Below, in pieces: positions 39,964-51,345 of a stretch of DNA of 64,000 bases; position 1 is the stretch's first letter; each line of letters begins with the position of its first letter. A program made the translations under genes and the position numbers. Source of the stretch: Topomyia yanbarensis (Eukaryota; Arthropoda; Insecta; Diptera; Culicidae); NCBI RefSeq assembly GCF_030247195.1, contig NC_080670.1, positions 96,680,401-96,744,400 of the forward strand, read 5' to 3'. Below the pieces are notes generated by a model. It had not been told where the DNA came from. It was given only the letters and a program-made list of their open reading frames with translations, and made no database searches.

Positions 39964-40390
39964 GGTGAGCATCCAAGTCAGTCTCACACGGCATGTTAAG
40001 GGTGAGCATAAAAGTCAGCCTCACAGGTATGGTAGAGGCTAGCACAAAAGTCAGCCTAGCAAGGTATGAAAAAGGTGAGCACACAAGTCAGCCTCGCATG
40101 GTATGTCAGAAGTGGGGCCTAAGAAAGATGTCCCACATGGGATGCCAGGGGTAGTGACAAAGGTACAATAGAGTGGCACGATTGAGAGTGATAGGGTGAG
40201 CACCCAAGTCAGCCTCACATGGTATGGGTGGGGCGAGCACAAAAGTAAGCCTAGCAAGGAATGAGTAAGGTGAGCACACAAGTCAGCCTCGCAAGGAACG
40301 AAAAAGGTGAGCACAAAAGTCAGCCTCATGTAGGAGTGTTTGAGAGTGAATCAAAGTGCGATTGAGAGAGCACCCAAGTAAGCTTCATAC
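39964..40390 (+). repeat. E3 3' UTR ~36-bp repeat array
   Basis: This is the counterpart of 13476-13920 in E2 with the same order of units, including the GCTAG...CTAGC unit and a small deletion around 40190 (GAATCAG missing). Confidence 0.85.
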
Positions 40391-40441
40391 AGGACGTATA
40401 AACGCGTGAGTGAGAGTGAATGAGTACATTTAGTACAGCCA

Positions 40442-40480
40442 TCCCCCCAGAAGTAATACCGAGAGGTAGTTCCTGGGAGG
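40442..40480 (+). promoter_or_regulatory. E3 3' UTR nested stem-loop
   Basis: CCCAG 40446-40450 pairs with CTGGG 40473-40477, and TACC-GAGA-GGTA occupies 40457-40468. It is identical to E2. Confidence 0.65.
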
Positions 40481-40637
40481 AATGATGGCGGAGCCCAATG
40501 GAGTTTAGTCGGTATTAATGGCTGGTCACCATTCGAGTCCGACACGCCCCCAGTGCACCCCGTGTGGTAGATTGGACCCTACCAATAGCACGTGTACTGG
40601 GCTAGGACATAAAGGTCTTCTCCATTGTAAAAAAAGG

Positions 40638-41435
40638 GTCAAATCACCAAATGGTTCCAAAACCACGAGATACAGCCTACTGAAGCAATTCCATGAATTT
40701 TGATACCCATATTGCCAGCATTCCGTTGAAATTCACAAATAGTATCCCACAACTGGAACTTGCTTCCGGGGGGAGAGGGCGTCAATTTTGAACAATTTTT
40801 GCGTTTCGTAATTTATGAATGGTCTCCAAGTCGTGTGAATTTGAGGAATGATTTAATTTTTCTTCTACTTAGTTCACTGCTGTGCAATGTTGCTGTAATC
40901 TTTTCGCGTTTTTTGTATAAATTACAGTTAAGGGTTTCTATTTATTTTTCTATCGTATTATTGCGATGATATTTATATTGAGAAGAGAGTTAAATCAGTT
41001 GTACATATGGAGCAGTGAACCCGTTTTCAGCATTTTCTTATATAAACGCTACCCATTTGAAACCGTTGGTTATCATCTTTGTTCCACATATTACCTCAAA
41101 TGGGGTGCTCGTTCAAGTTACCATTTCGCATAAACACATGTATTCGATAATTAACAAGCCACTTTTGTTACTTATATCTTTCTTATGAATTAAGTAAAGG
41201 GATGAACACCAATCTATACGAATTCCATTGATCGTTAATTGATACGAAATATTGTTTCGTGTAAGTTGACTAGATTAGCTAGCATTATGTTACATGCTTT
41301 GTTATTTCTATTTAATTTCCTCAAACATTGCCAAAAATTCTTTATAATGCACTTTCGTTAAAACCAACTTACCGCAAATTATGTATAAAATTTAGAAATC
41401 CACAAACCACCTATCAAAACAACAGTAGATGGTCA
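40638..41435. other. AT-rich spacer, no gene seen
   Basis: No frame longer than 70 codons with any recognisable motif is present. It is ordinary intergenic-looking DNA. Confidence 0.5.
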
Positions 41436-41439
41436 TAGC

Positions 41440-41950
41440 AAAAACAACGATTTGTACAATATATACGCGAACGGAGGTCTTAGTGGGGAAATTGCGGAAA
41501 TAGCAAAAGCTTCTAGAGAATCTGCTAAAGATTTACCATTCCACTTCAAATCCAAGGTAGCGGAACACGCTTTTTCAGAAAAACATAACTTAACTATAGA
41601 AGATATTAAAATTCAGCGTCAAGTCTCTAATCCTTGGAAATTAGACGTAGCTGAAAGCCTGGAAATTTTCAAACATTCGTCTCCTTTCTTATTAAATCGA
41701 GACCAAGGTAACGGATATTCATGGCTCTTCGAAATTTTACCTACATGCTTCATACACCTAGGTACCCACCGACCACAGCCTACCCGCTTCCCTAGATAAA
41801 ACGACTTTACAATCCCGTAATTTCCTATAGACTGATACAAACACTGAAGAAGATTACAAGTAGTAATCGAAATACCGGTATCTGTTGAATAGTGAAGTGC
41901 AAGTGCATCTAACTATAAAAACATAGTGGAATTAAATGGAAGAAAATCTG
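41440..41950 (+). mobile_element. Penelope-like element 3' fragment
   Basis: A ~115-codon coding tail (41452-41799) is followed by ACTGAAGAAGATTACAAG then TAGTAATCGAAATACCGG, a small hairpin plus the CGAAA-type ending typical of Penelope-like 3' regions. The upstream reverse transcriptase is absent. The fragment abuts a terminal-inverted-repeat element starting near 41955. Confidence 0.6.
41452..41799 (+). pseudogene. Penelope-like GIY-YIG domain C-terminal fragment
   Basis: The frame contains KSKVAEHAFSEKHNLTIED, then NPWKLDVAESLEIFKHSS and LLNRDQGNGYSWLFEILP. In Penelope-like elements the C-terminal GIY-YIG endonuclease has an A(V)AEH...H segment, then R...(R/D)..E.L.I and a final N.D.G motif; the order here fits. 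The GIY-YIG signature itself and the reverse transcriptase lie upstream and are not recognisable. The first ~30 codons do not match the expected pattern, so a frameshift or unrelated sequence may precede. Some uncertainty remains over family assignment. Confidence 0.55.
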
Positions 41951-41954
41951 GGTG

Positions 41955-42605
41955 GCGTTGGGTAAGGGTTTCAGGATGAAAAAACACACTTTTCTGCGAA
42001 ATTTTTTTAGAACTTTTCGTGAAGCGAATTGATCCAAACTTTAGTACATTTTAGTGTACCATTTCAATAACATGCTGTAATTTTTCTATGCAAAATATCG
42101 ACAAACTACTCGGTGACGAAGCTTTGTGTAGAACGTCTCTGGAAAAAAACATGATTGGCGGTGTTACTTGCCATTCAAAAACTACTTAACCTATTTCTTT
42201 CAAACACATTCTAGGTAAAAAATACCTAACCCCTACGTTGTGTTTTTAAGTTTTTGTTTGATTAAGTGGCTGTTTACTCATAAAAAGGAGCAATTTTTCG
42301 TCAGAAATAGACATTTTTATTTTAAACTAGCTAATACCCACCGTGCGTTGCTGCGACTTTCAACGAACCTGGAGGAAAACACAATTTGTTGTTCCGAAGC
42401 GCCATCTGGCGGTCAGATAATCCCCATTGAATAGCACACAAACACGCTCCACAACAAATACCTACTATGTATGAATTTTTATGGCTTTTGTTATTGTTAC
42501 TGAAACGATACATTATAATGTACAAAAGTTTTGATCAATTCACTTCACGCAAAGTTCTAAAAAAACGTAAAAAGTGTTTTTTTTCACACTGAAACCCTTA
42601 CCCCC
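41955..42605. mobile_element. Family H element with ~95-bp terminal inverted repeats
   Basis: The left end GGTAAGGGTTTCAGGATGAA and onward (41960-42055) is the approximate reverse complement of 42508-42600. Between them lies the family-H body, also found at 7866-8160 and in X2, and a segment with AATACCCACCGTGCGTTGC. It is non-coding. It abuts the RNase H fragment at 42613. Confidence 0.7.
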
Positions 42606-42612
42606 TTAATAT

Positions 42613-43021
42613 AAGCAACTCCAGGCTTTTTTATCGTTAGGTGAAATCAATTCCGTTAAATGTCGCAGTCCAGTTCCGGTACTCCAATTGTTGTTTATAG
42701 CTGTGATCTCCCACTTCTTCAGCTCCATTTTGAGGGCACTCGATGAGAATCCACAGAATGGTTCTGGTCCCATAACTCATCGGCTTTTTCATTCCCGGCA
42801 ACTCCACAATTTCCTGGAACCCAGTATAGATTAACATGATTTTTCTCCGCCAATTGTCGGAATACAAGGATGCACTCCCATACTAGTTTTGAGCGACATG
42901 TAGGAGCCCTTAGGGCATTTAGTGCTGCTTGCTTATCTGAGAGAATGCAGATATTTGAATGCTGGTATCTACTCTTGGCAATTTGGGTACCATTGCCACA
43001 AAGATAATAAAACATTGACAA
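42613..43021 (-). pseudogene. RNase H domain fragment of an I/LOA-type LINE
   Basis: The minus strand encodes ILSDKQAALNALRAPTCRS, then KLVWECILVFRQLAE, NLYWVPGNCGVAGNEKADEL, and after one frameshift GPEPFCGFSSSALKMELKKW to a stop near 42613. The order SD.QAAL, W.PGH.G..GNE.AD and GPEPF is that of the RNase H domain carried at the C-terminus of I, LOA and related LINE ORF2 proteins. The active-site His of PGH.G has become Asn and the frame is broken. Nothing of the reverse transcriptase remains next to it. Confidence 0.75.
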
Positions 43022-43029
43022 AAGACGTT

Positions 43030-44370
43030 GATCCCATCTTTAGAGATACGAAAATATTATTGCGTTGAGACCAGCAATTAAAAACGTGTTTCTAATAGAT
43101 AAAATCTCCCAATTTCATGAATATCGATATCTGGAGCAGACTGAAATTTATTTCAGTACTAGAATTTCAAACATTATAAAATAAGGTTACATACCTTTTT
43201 TACGAGGAAAAAGTGACAAAAATTTGAATTTTTCAAAGGTGATAACGATTTGTAAAGCAATGATTTTATTTTATATTCTAAGGTATAGTTTTTTGATAGT
43301 ACATTTTTCATAGTAAAAAAAACAAAGGAAGGTTTATAAAACTTATTGATAATTGGCAGAGCTATGGCTTTTTCCTCAAAACATTTTTTAACAGATTTGC
43401 TATGATCACGATGAAAGTCCACCTTATGAACTAGAATTCTAAAACTCATAAAACTTATTAGTATAGGAGTATTCCTCGTACCTTAACGCTTAAATAAATA
43501 TTTTGATATTTTCAATCTAAATTTCTGCACTGGGGAACTTTTTCTTAAATAAACGATGTTTTGAGCTGTAAAATTTGCTTCAAAAAATTCTTATCCTTAA
43601 AATAAAAACTTATGCATAAAAAAGATTCGCTAAATTACGAGAATAACTAATTACGAACAATTGCGGAAAAAATGAAGAAGATCGGTTACCTAATTTTTTT
43701 GGCAATCGTAATCATGGAAAAAATATTTAGGAGAAAAAACATTTCGAGAAAATTCAGTTTAAGGTTTCCAGAAATCGCTGCTCATATGGCAAGCGAAATG
43801 CGCTTCAAATTGCTGTAACTTTAGATCTTTTGTCTATCTTTTGGACCTCCATGAAATTTTTAAAAAATATTCTCAAGGCGGTGTACTTTCAAATAGATTT
43901 TTTATTCAATTATATCAATATAAAAAAGATATGTAACATAGTTTTGAACTCTGTCACCACTGGGTGAGTTTCTTTATATAATATCGTGCAAATTACAAGT
44001 CGAAACTAACTACCATGTGAAGTAACAGTCCTTGCTGATGTTTACAATTTATTTTGAAAATTTTACTATGATTGAGCATTTTCGGAAAAATTCATGGTGA
44101 AATTTAACGTTAATTTCGGCATTTCAATCCATTCGAAGATAAAAGAAAGATCCCATTTCACTATTAGATACAATAAAGCGGTTCTTGGTATGTGGACTTG
44201 CATCGATGCATAAATCGTAAAGTTTTAGAATTAATTTTCGCTCCCTCCCCCTTTTCATATCTCAGTAATAACATGATTGAACAGTTAACACCCATAAACA
44301 TTCGATAAACGGGTCTAAGCAAAATTCAAAGTAACACTGATAAACCAAGTGAACAGGTTACTAAAGTACA
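43030..44370. other. AT-rich spacer, no gene seen
   Basis: Only short AT-rich frames without motifs are present. No repeat in the stretch matched another part of the window by eye. Confidence 0.45.
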
Positions 44371-44374
44371 GTTC

Positions 44375-45240
44375 GCTTACAAGAGCTCCAGAGACAGAAA
44401 GCGAAAATAAAAGAAACGAAAATTTCCGCTGCGCAGCGAAGCGATAATGTAGCAAGTGTGTGTTATTATTTGGTGAGAGCCGATAGGCAAAACTACAGAC
44501 ACTTTAGGTTTGTTCCAGTACCAGGAGAAACTGGAAGTACTCCGGAGCAAACAGGGAGAAAATCGTTCCCGTATTATCTTCTTCTCTTTTTTCTTCTTCT
44601 GGTGGCAAACCGGAGTGAAAAGGAGCAAGAATTTTTTGCTCCGGAGCAACAGGGAGTAACTTCATGTAGTGCATGTAGTGGAACAAACCTTTTATGTAAC
44701 AGACTAGCGGAGAGAAAAACAGTAAAACTAGCAACCATGAATGTAAACTGGCATCACGGAAGCTCCCTTAAGCTTTGCATGGGCTTCCTCTTGTACTTCC
44801 CCTCTCAAAACCCTCATGCTCGTTTGGCTGCACTTTTTCACAGTCCGTTTGGCTGCAATTGTTGACACTTCGCTAGTCTGTGTATAAAGTGTCTGTAGGC
44901 AAAACTAATCCCAACGCATAGCATAAACTGAATTGTCTCTGGCTCATTGGTGACAGCATGGGGAAAGAGTAGCTGTTTACCACAACGAGTCTATCTCGGA
45001 GTCGGGAGAAAAAGACAGCTTACAGAACAGAACGAACATAACATTCCCGAATGAAAATGTTATGAGATCCATGACATTTCCAGTCGCTGCTGTTACAGTA
45101 CTGGGCAGTCGGCAGCTCCGCCAGTTGTGTTGTGTGGCTGTCTGCTCATTCGTGTCGTTCTCCGGTACATTTCGCAAGCCTGGTATAAACAATATAATTC
45201 ACATTCTAATCAAGGTAGCCTCTGAAGCTTACAATAAACT
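44375..45240. other. Unclassified repeat-like segment with internal palindromes
   Basis: CTCCGGAGCAACAGGGAG-like phrases recur near 44540 and 44640 in partly inverted form, and CATAACATT/AATGTTATG forms a 9-bp palindrome near 45040-45065. A 135-codon frame at 44458 has no recognisable domain and I do not call it a gene. It is probably an old MITE-like repeat. Confidence 0.35.
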
Positions 45241-45649
45241 ATTATTTAAAATTTATATTTAAACGAACTGGCTGTAAGAAACGATCTTCAATATCGTTTT
45301 AAATCACGATATACTGCATTCATGGAGTTTTCATATTTATAACAAAGTTTTTTTTTTAAAATGACATTATCAACAACTTTGCTGAAGACAAAAAGTTTCT
45401 TACTATTTTTGAAGAGTTAATTCTCCATAATTACTTGTAGGAGTACTATGCTATATTTCTCCTTGGTGAAGAACATTTTGGGTAAAAAACTGTTTTTTCT
45501 CCACTAAGAAGAAAATTGTTTTAAACCACATTTGCGCGTAATGGGCACTAAACCTATAACTAAATTGGTTATTGGAGAGGAGTTTCAAGTTCCTCTCTTC
45601 AGAATCCGAGAGGAATTCGAAATGCCTCTTCCATAACTAATTTAGTTAC

Positions 45650-45765
45650 AGGTATACCTCGATAGTACGTACCCTCGTTAGTACGTACCCTCGATAGTAC
45701 GTACCCTCGATAGTACGTACCCTCGATAGTACGTACATTTTGCCTCGATAGTACGTACACCTACC
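45650..45765. repeat. CCTCGATAGTACGTAC tandem array, possible pogo-type transposon end
   Basis: Six units of 16-17 bp (CCTCGATAGTACGTAC) follow CAGGTATA at 45650. CAG followed by a GTATACCTCG-like phrase after a TA dinucleotide resembles pogo/Tigger terminal inverted repeats. Each unit contains the palindrome GTACGTAC. No opposite end was found in the window. Confidence 0.6.
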
Positions 45766-46400
45766 AACAATTTTATTTTTCGTTTGATTTTGTAAACTTC
45801 AACAAAATGCGACACATTTTATATAAGTTTCACGAGTTCCATGTTACTTCTGCATACTTTAGAGAGGTTATGACAAGGGTTCTGTGCTACTCAGAGTAGT
45901 TCTGCAAACTCCAGCAAAGTATTCCAAAGTTTAAGTAAACCATAAATGCATCTTGAAATTCTACCTAGTATGAAAAGAATCCTACGAGCTTTAGGGACGT
46001 CCTACAAGTATCTTGAAAGTCTTATAAATTTTGGGAGCTTGCTAACTTACAAGAAAATTCTTAGAACTACAGATAATTTGTACGATATTCCTATCATTCA
46101 TAGTTTTTTTGTCAAACATCAGAGAATCTCAATGAGCTTTAAGGATGACAATTCGCCGGTTATATAAAATTTAGGAAAATACTTCAAACTTCAGAGAATT
46201 TTCATGCACTCAAACATTTTACATAAACAGCAGAGTGTTCACGATATTCAAATTTTTCTGAAGACCAAAAATGATTTTAGTAACTTTTAAGGTATACTAT
46301 ATAGAGCAATGATAACACGATTTTTGCTAATTGATTTTCAAATATTATGCACATTCTAGGAGATACTAAGTTTTGAATGGAATGGGTAAGATTCGGATCA
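45766..46400. other. Low-complexity AT-rich stretch, no gene seen
   Basis: Loosely repeated phrases such as AAACTTCAGAGAATTTTC and CAAACTCCAGCAAAGTATT suggest a degraded ~45-bp periodicity, but units are too diverged to define. Confidence 0.3.
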
Positions 46401-46895
46401 AGTACGCCCAGCGAATTTGATGGAGACTAATATGACTTACAGATCTGGACAAACACAGCTAAACGAGCCTTTTTCCCTCTATACTTCTTTTGTGAAACTT
46501 GTACGAGCAATTGAAGGAAGAATTCAACATATTGGCATGGTTCAAGGATTAAGGCATGACAGGGAACTATGCTTGGAGGGATTCCATGAGAAACCGGCCT
46601 ACCGCAAAATATGACCATCGTAGATTCGAACGAAACTTTGCAGGTGTGTTCGGTGTATGAATCTCCATGATATTCTCTGGCAATTGGAATATTTTGATAC
46701 AAGAGCAGTTTTTCAAAAGGGCGTAAACGTTTCTACGTGTATAAATTTAAATTTTTTTTGTTCGTTCACTGTATTTTATACAGAATAACTATCTGAGAAC
46801 GAGTTACAGGGTATAAATACTTCTATCCAAAAAAAATATACACTGAAAAAAATGTTGTGTCATTTTTCAAAAAAACAAAAATTTATGAAAGCTTT

Positions 46896-46994
46896 GAAAG
46901 CTACATGAAAGTAACCAAAATATTATTTAACCATAGGGTCTGATGATTAAACTATATAGTTGAATCATATTTTGGTTGCTTTCATGTAACTTTC
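46896..46994. repeat. Inverted repeat hairpin inside the Penelope remnant
   Basis: GAAAGCTACATGAAAGTAACC and onward at 46896-46928 pairs with 46965-46994 (about 30 bp, few mismatches) around a ~36-nt loop. It looks like a small MITE or foldback relic. Confidence 0.6.
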
Positions 46995-47921
46995 AAAAGA
47001 TTTACAATATCGCCTTGATGTCAAAGAAAAAGTTGTAGGAAAGTTTATGGGCCTTTTTAAAAACCTATTATTGTTGATGGAGAAACGCGAATAACTTATG
47101 AAAAGGTCGTAATAAAACAAAATAATTGTGTTGTTAAAACAAAAGTTAAAATATCTCGAGAACTACTACATTTCAGAAAATTTTTGTTATGAGCATTTCG
47201 ATTTAAAATGGCGTATAGAACCATATTCAAAAAGAAAATTGTATTTTTGACTGCAAATAGTATAAATTATAAAAATATGTCAAAAGTTGTTGTTAGGAAA
47301 ACTTTTTTATTGAAAGCTTCTCCATGATCCAAATACACTGAAAAAGTTGCATTTACGTTTTTAAAACGATAAACATTAGATGTGTGTGGATGTTTAACGA
47401 CTGTGAAGATTGATTTTCTGGTAACGAGTTTCGGCTTAGCAGTCAATAAAACAGCAAAAACGACGTATTGCTTCAATATCCGACGGTTTCGGTGATTTAT
47501 TTCACCTTTTTCAAGGAATCTATAATGATATAGTATGTCAAGATTTGTTTTAAATATGTCCGATTTGTCTGTGAAACTGTACTTACAGAAACTATCCGTT
47601 TTTTTGTTGTATGTGTGTGTATGTCTAACATTCGTTGTCTAGTGTGTTTATTTTGTAATGGCGTCCAATAGAGGCTATTTGTGAAAATTAAAAACTATAA
47701 CTTGAATTGGTCAAAATCTGTCTGTGTACTTACTGCATCTGTGTCAATAATTTTTCGCACTTCACTGTAAAAAAGCTTCCTCGCTAATCTAGTATTTAAA
47801 AAAAGCTTGGTTTGAATATTCTACCGTGTACTAGTTCAGAGCTTGGTTTTTCATCTTTTCCTTTTTCGATTACTATTTTGTTTTGACAGGTTTGGCTGGA
47901 TGGGTGTGTGCGTGTGTGGTG

Positions 47922-48428
47922 TCATGGGGTTATAATGGTAACGGTTGTTGTCAGTTTTCTTCTATGTTTGTTTTGGTTTTTTAGAGTGTGTATTATTCCA
48001 GCATATATTGCGTTTAAACCTTCAGTGTCTGTTCGTTTGTTAATGCTGTTTTCGGTGGTTGCTATGTGACAAACTTCAATAAACGGTAGTGCATGATTTT
48101 TGTGGTGGCGGTCTACAATTATTGTGTTTTTTAGGTCAAACTTGTGGTCCTGTGTGATGCTATGGTGTAATAGTGCAGTTTTTTCCATTAGAGCTGCGAT
48201 TTGTGGGTCGGTGACGGTGTCTCCTTCTTTTTTGTATTTTTCCAGTGCATTGTAGGTTTTTTCGCAATTTAATTTTTTAACAGAAATTTTTATTTTGTTG
48301 AAAAATGACACAACATTTTTTTTCAGTATATATTTTTTTCGCACAGAAGTATTCATTCCCTGTAACTCGTTCTCAGATAGTTTTGCTGTATAAAATACGG
48401 TAATCGAACAAAAAAATTTTAAATTCAT
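47922..48428 (-). pseudogene. Penelope-like GIY-YIG domain, C-terminal part
   Basis: The 168-codon minus-strand frame includes DPQIAALMEKTALLHHSITQ, DHKFDLKNTIIVD, LPFIEVCHIATTENSINKRT and DTEGLNAIYAGIIHTLK. This is the C-terminal GIY-YIG region of Penelope-like proteins: an ALA.H....H.FD segment, then R..E..HI and N.R.D...L..IY. The upstream reverse transcriptase and the GIY-YIG signature are not found, so only the 3' part of the element survives. The domain would have acted as the endonuclease for integration. It belongs to a different family from the fragment at 41452. Confidence 0.75.
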
Positions 48429-48829
48429 ACACGTGGGAACGTTTACACCCTTTTGAAAAGTTGCTCTTGAGTCAAAATAATCTTATTACCTGTGGAAAAT
48501 GTTTAGTCTTCCATGCCGGTGAAATGTGTAAAGTTTCATCGGAATCTAAGATGGTCGGTCACGATTTTAAAGATTTTCGGACGGATCTTCGTGGAATATC
48601 TTTAAGCTCATATGTTGTCATAAAATATATTTAAATATCCGTTTTGCGACCAAAAAAATAAAGGAATAGAAAAACAATATGTTCTTAATGGCATCGCGCT
48701 CGCGGAAATGCTACCAAATTCCAAGAATTTATCAATAACTCTCGAATATCCTGCAATATTCAGAGGCATCTTATTACTTTCGGTTTTACATTTTTACATT
48801 TCTTTTAAAAGAAATGTATAGAATTCGCT

Positions 48830-49040
48830 CAAACTTTCAAAAAATTTTCCGAGGCCCGGAGGGCCGAGTTCTATGTACCACTCGACTCAGCTCGACGATT
48901 TGGGACAATGTCTGTGTGTGTGTGTCTGTCTGTGTGTGTATGCGTATAACGGACAAATTCTCATTCGTGTTTCTCAGCAATGGCTGAACCGATCTTATCC
49001 AAACCAATTTTAAATGAAAGAACTAAAAACAGTAAGAACG
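48830..49040 (-). repeat. Dispersed repeat family F, diverged minus-strand copy
   Basis: Reverse-complement core CCGAGGCCCGGAGGGCCGAG, then ACTCGACTCAGCTCGACGAT, a GT-rich tract, TTTCTCAGCAATGGCTGAACC and TTTTAAATGAAAG are in the family-F order. It is diverged from the X copies. Confidence 0.75.
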
Positions 49041-50024
49041 CTATTAATTTGTTTTTTATTCTGATGTTTATTTTCCAAGATATGAATGTTTGAAAGCGTA
49101 AAAATGGCGTTTTTGCAGTTTTTTTAAATTATCTGCCGAAATTAACAATATAGATTAACAAATTTGTAGCTCTTACTTTTGCGAATAACTTTACTGAAGA
49201 CTTCAAATATCTATTTTGAATACTTTAAAAGTTATGGCTTGTTGTTTGTTGATTATTCTTTGTCGGCTATTTATTGTTCAATATAGTAATAATCCATTGA
49301 AATAATCCAAACATTATTTCGATAAAACGAATTTTGTATTTCATTTTGCTATCTACAACCGCTAGAAATAATCACCGAACACTTCCAAGTTGTCTGGAAG
49401 GAACTTGATAACTTATCAGTGCAAAAATGTTCATTTGTGCGAACCTTCTGACTGCAATTTTTCTAACTTATGACCATCGGATCGATCTGAAACATATCGG
49501 AAAATGAAAAGCCATATAAATAACTGCAAGCAACGGCGTAGCCAAGAGAAGGTATCGGGGTTTAACACCATACACCCCCCCCCCCTCCACCCCACCACAC
49601 CCAAAAAAATATTGGATTGAGGTTGAAAATTTATTGATGCAGACTGATTTAATTCAATATTACAATAACAATTATCTGATCCATAGATTGATAACCTGTT
49701 GTTGTAAACATCATGAGGACTTTTGATAAATTATCGGAATGGGGTCCTGATATGTAACTGATCTATTGGTCTTGATTTCACAGTTGTCTAATTGCATCAA
49801 TATCAAATTCCTGCCTGAAAACATTCCAATAGAAAATTCCAGAGTTCTGTAATCAATCATAATCCTCAGATTTATTTTCAAATTGATCTCGTTTTTATAG
49901 AGATGTACTGTAATAAGGGTTTTTATTTAATAGGAAACGAAGTTAAAATTGATTTAATGTCTATGAAACATAGAACTGCTCACCAAAAAAATGCATAACT
50001 TTCAACATTTGCTAAAAATGTTTT

Positions 50025-50340
50025 TGCCTTTCTCATTCACTCTAAAATTCGTAAATCTAATCCCGACCCGGAGGGCCGAGTGTCATATGCCAATCGACTG
50101 AGTTCGTCGAGATCGGAAAATGTCTGTGTGTGTATGTGTGTATGTGGAAAAAATGTGACCTCTGTTTCTCAGAGATGGCTGGACCGATTTGCACAAAATT
50201 AGTCTCAAATGAAAGGTACAACCTTCTCATCGGCTGCTATTGAATTTTTTTATTGATTGGACTTCCGGTTCCGGAGTTACGAGTTGAAGAGTGCAATGAC
50301 ACAGCAAATTCCCATATAAACTGAAATGAAAAATTTTCTA
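50025..50340 (-). repeat. Dispersed repeat family F, minus-strand copy
   Basis: Reading the plus strand: TTGCCTTTCTCATTCACTC, CGACCCGGAGGGCCGAGTG, CGACTGAGTTCGTCGAGATC, a GT tract, CTCAGAGATGGCTGGACCG, GACTTCCGGTTCCGGAGTTAC and CAGCAAATTCCCATATAAAC. This is the exact reverse order of the copy in X1. Confidence 0.8.
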
Positions 50341-50439
50341 AATCAAATTTGTAATTTTGCTGCCAAATGACTTTAAAATGCATGAAACATTGAGATGTTT
50401 GACAAAAATTGACTTTTTTGGACTTTGGTACGTTTTTGC

Positions 50440-50506
50440 TTTTCTCATATAGAAAGGTTATGCAATCACTCTAAAAATCGTCAATCATACCGGCCCGGAG
50501 GGAGTA
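50440..50506 (-). repeat. Dispersed repeat family F, terminal stub
   Basis: CTTTTCTCATATAGAAAGG, TTATGCAATCACTCTAAAAA and CCGGCCCGGAGGG are present, then the copy is cut at GAGTATGCAGTG. Confidence 0.75.
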
Positions 50507-51345
50507 TGCAGTGAGGGGTTGCTACTTTAAAATTAAAACTAGTTTAAAATTTCTTAACAAGTTGAAAATTTTCGGCAGGACCTGGACCTCCCGGATCTTT
50601 CTACATGATCCGCCGCTGGTTTCAAGCGATGTTTCAGTATCACATAGTATCTCAAGATCGTGGCTGTCGATCCGTTGTATGTATGTGCAAATCGTACTGA
50701 ACATGTAATATTCATTTCCACCATTGTATTGAACATAACCAGTCATGGAATCATAGTCTGGACAAATGAGAAAAGCACAATTGCACCACTAGGTGGATTA
50801 AAACAGGTTTTTATTTTGGGAATGCGTCGAGTTGAGACGAAACGTAATATGATTAATAACGAGGATAACACTTTCCGAATGTAGAGAGAAATTTATGAAA
50901 AATGACGATTTCCATTCGACTCTAGCAGGTCCTGATCGATTTTGATGAGCATTTGATTTTTGTTGTATGACAAATTATTTGTATAGGTCAAATGTTCAAA
51001 AACAGTAATTTAAGGTCAAGATAGCATCATTTTCAAAACCGCCAATTTCGGAGGTTTAGTATCTACAAACGTTAAACAGCGCATCATTTGATAAAATAAT
51101 TTTGACGGTATATCGTACAAGAAGTATTTATTGTGAATTTTCTCAGGTTAATATACATGGCTACAAAAAAGTGTCAACAAATTCGCTAAAGACACGAACT
51201 CTGTTACTATTTTCTGAAAAATTAATTCTGCATAATTTTAAAACTTCAAAATTTAGGTTTCGGAATTATGCCGTTTGGACAGTAAGATCGATTTTCACCA
51301 AACCCCCACCAAACCGAGTTTCTGGCTACGCCGCTGACTTCAAGT

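Larger units (their letters stand above)
35217..40637 (+). mobile_element. E3: E2-family R1-clade element, 5' UTR-truncated, RT-deleted
   Basis: Homology with E2 starts at GGCGTGA (35219, E2 8604) and continues to the poly-A at 40629-40635. ORF1 is intact; ORF2 has a deletion. Neither flank is (CATA)n: the left flank is TTTTTCTCTCTA and the right is GGGTCAAATCACC. I find no target-site duplication. E3 is highly similar to E2 over ORF1, ORF2 and the 3' UTR array. Confidence 0.9.
46690..48480 (-). mobile_element. Penelope-like element remnant with inverted partial copy
   Basis: The minus strand holds a GIY-YIG domain frame (48428-47922) and a downstream 3' region with CCTTGAAAAAGGTGAAATAA then ATCACCGAAACCGTCGG (about 47518-47480), a hairpin-plus-CGAAAC ending typical of Penelope-like elements. 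The segment 46690-46870 is an inverted, diverged copy of 48300-48478, so the remnant is bounded by an inverted repeat. Inverted partial copies are common in Penelope insertions. Confidence 0.7.
49530..51342. mobile_element. Family G element, copy 2, with short terminal inverted repeats and nested family-F copies
   Basis: The left end CAACGGCGTAGCCAAGAG and the right end TCTGGCTACGCCGCTG (about 51324-51339) are inverted versions of one another. Internal blocks match 33866-34760. Two family-F copies (50025-50340, 50440-50506) lie inside. No coding frame was seen. The class is unknown; inverted ends suggest a DNA element. Confidence 0.55.

Noticed and set aside
44458..44865. 135-codon frame
   Set aside because: Low-complexity LLLFFLLL-type stretch in repeat-like DNA with internal palindromes; no recognisable domain.
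46935..46968. CTGATGA...GAA in a hairpin loop, reminiscent of a hammerhead ribozyme as reported in Penelope-like elements
   Set aside because: The second core box reads GAAT rather than GAAA, and no proper stem II or cleavage-site helix fits; I see chance similarity within an AT-rich loop.
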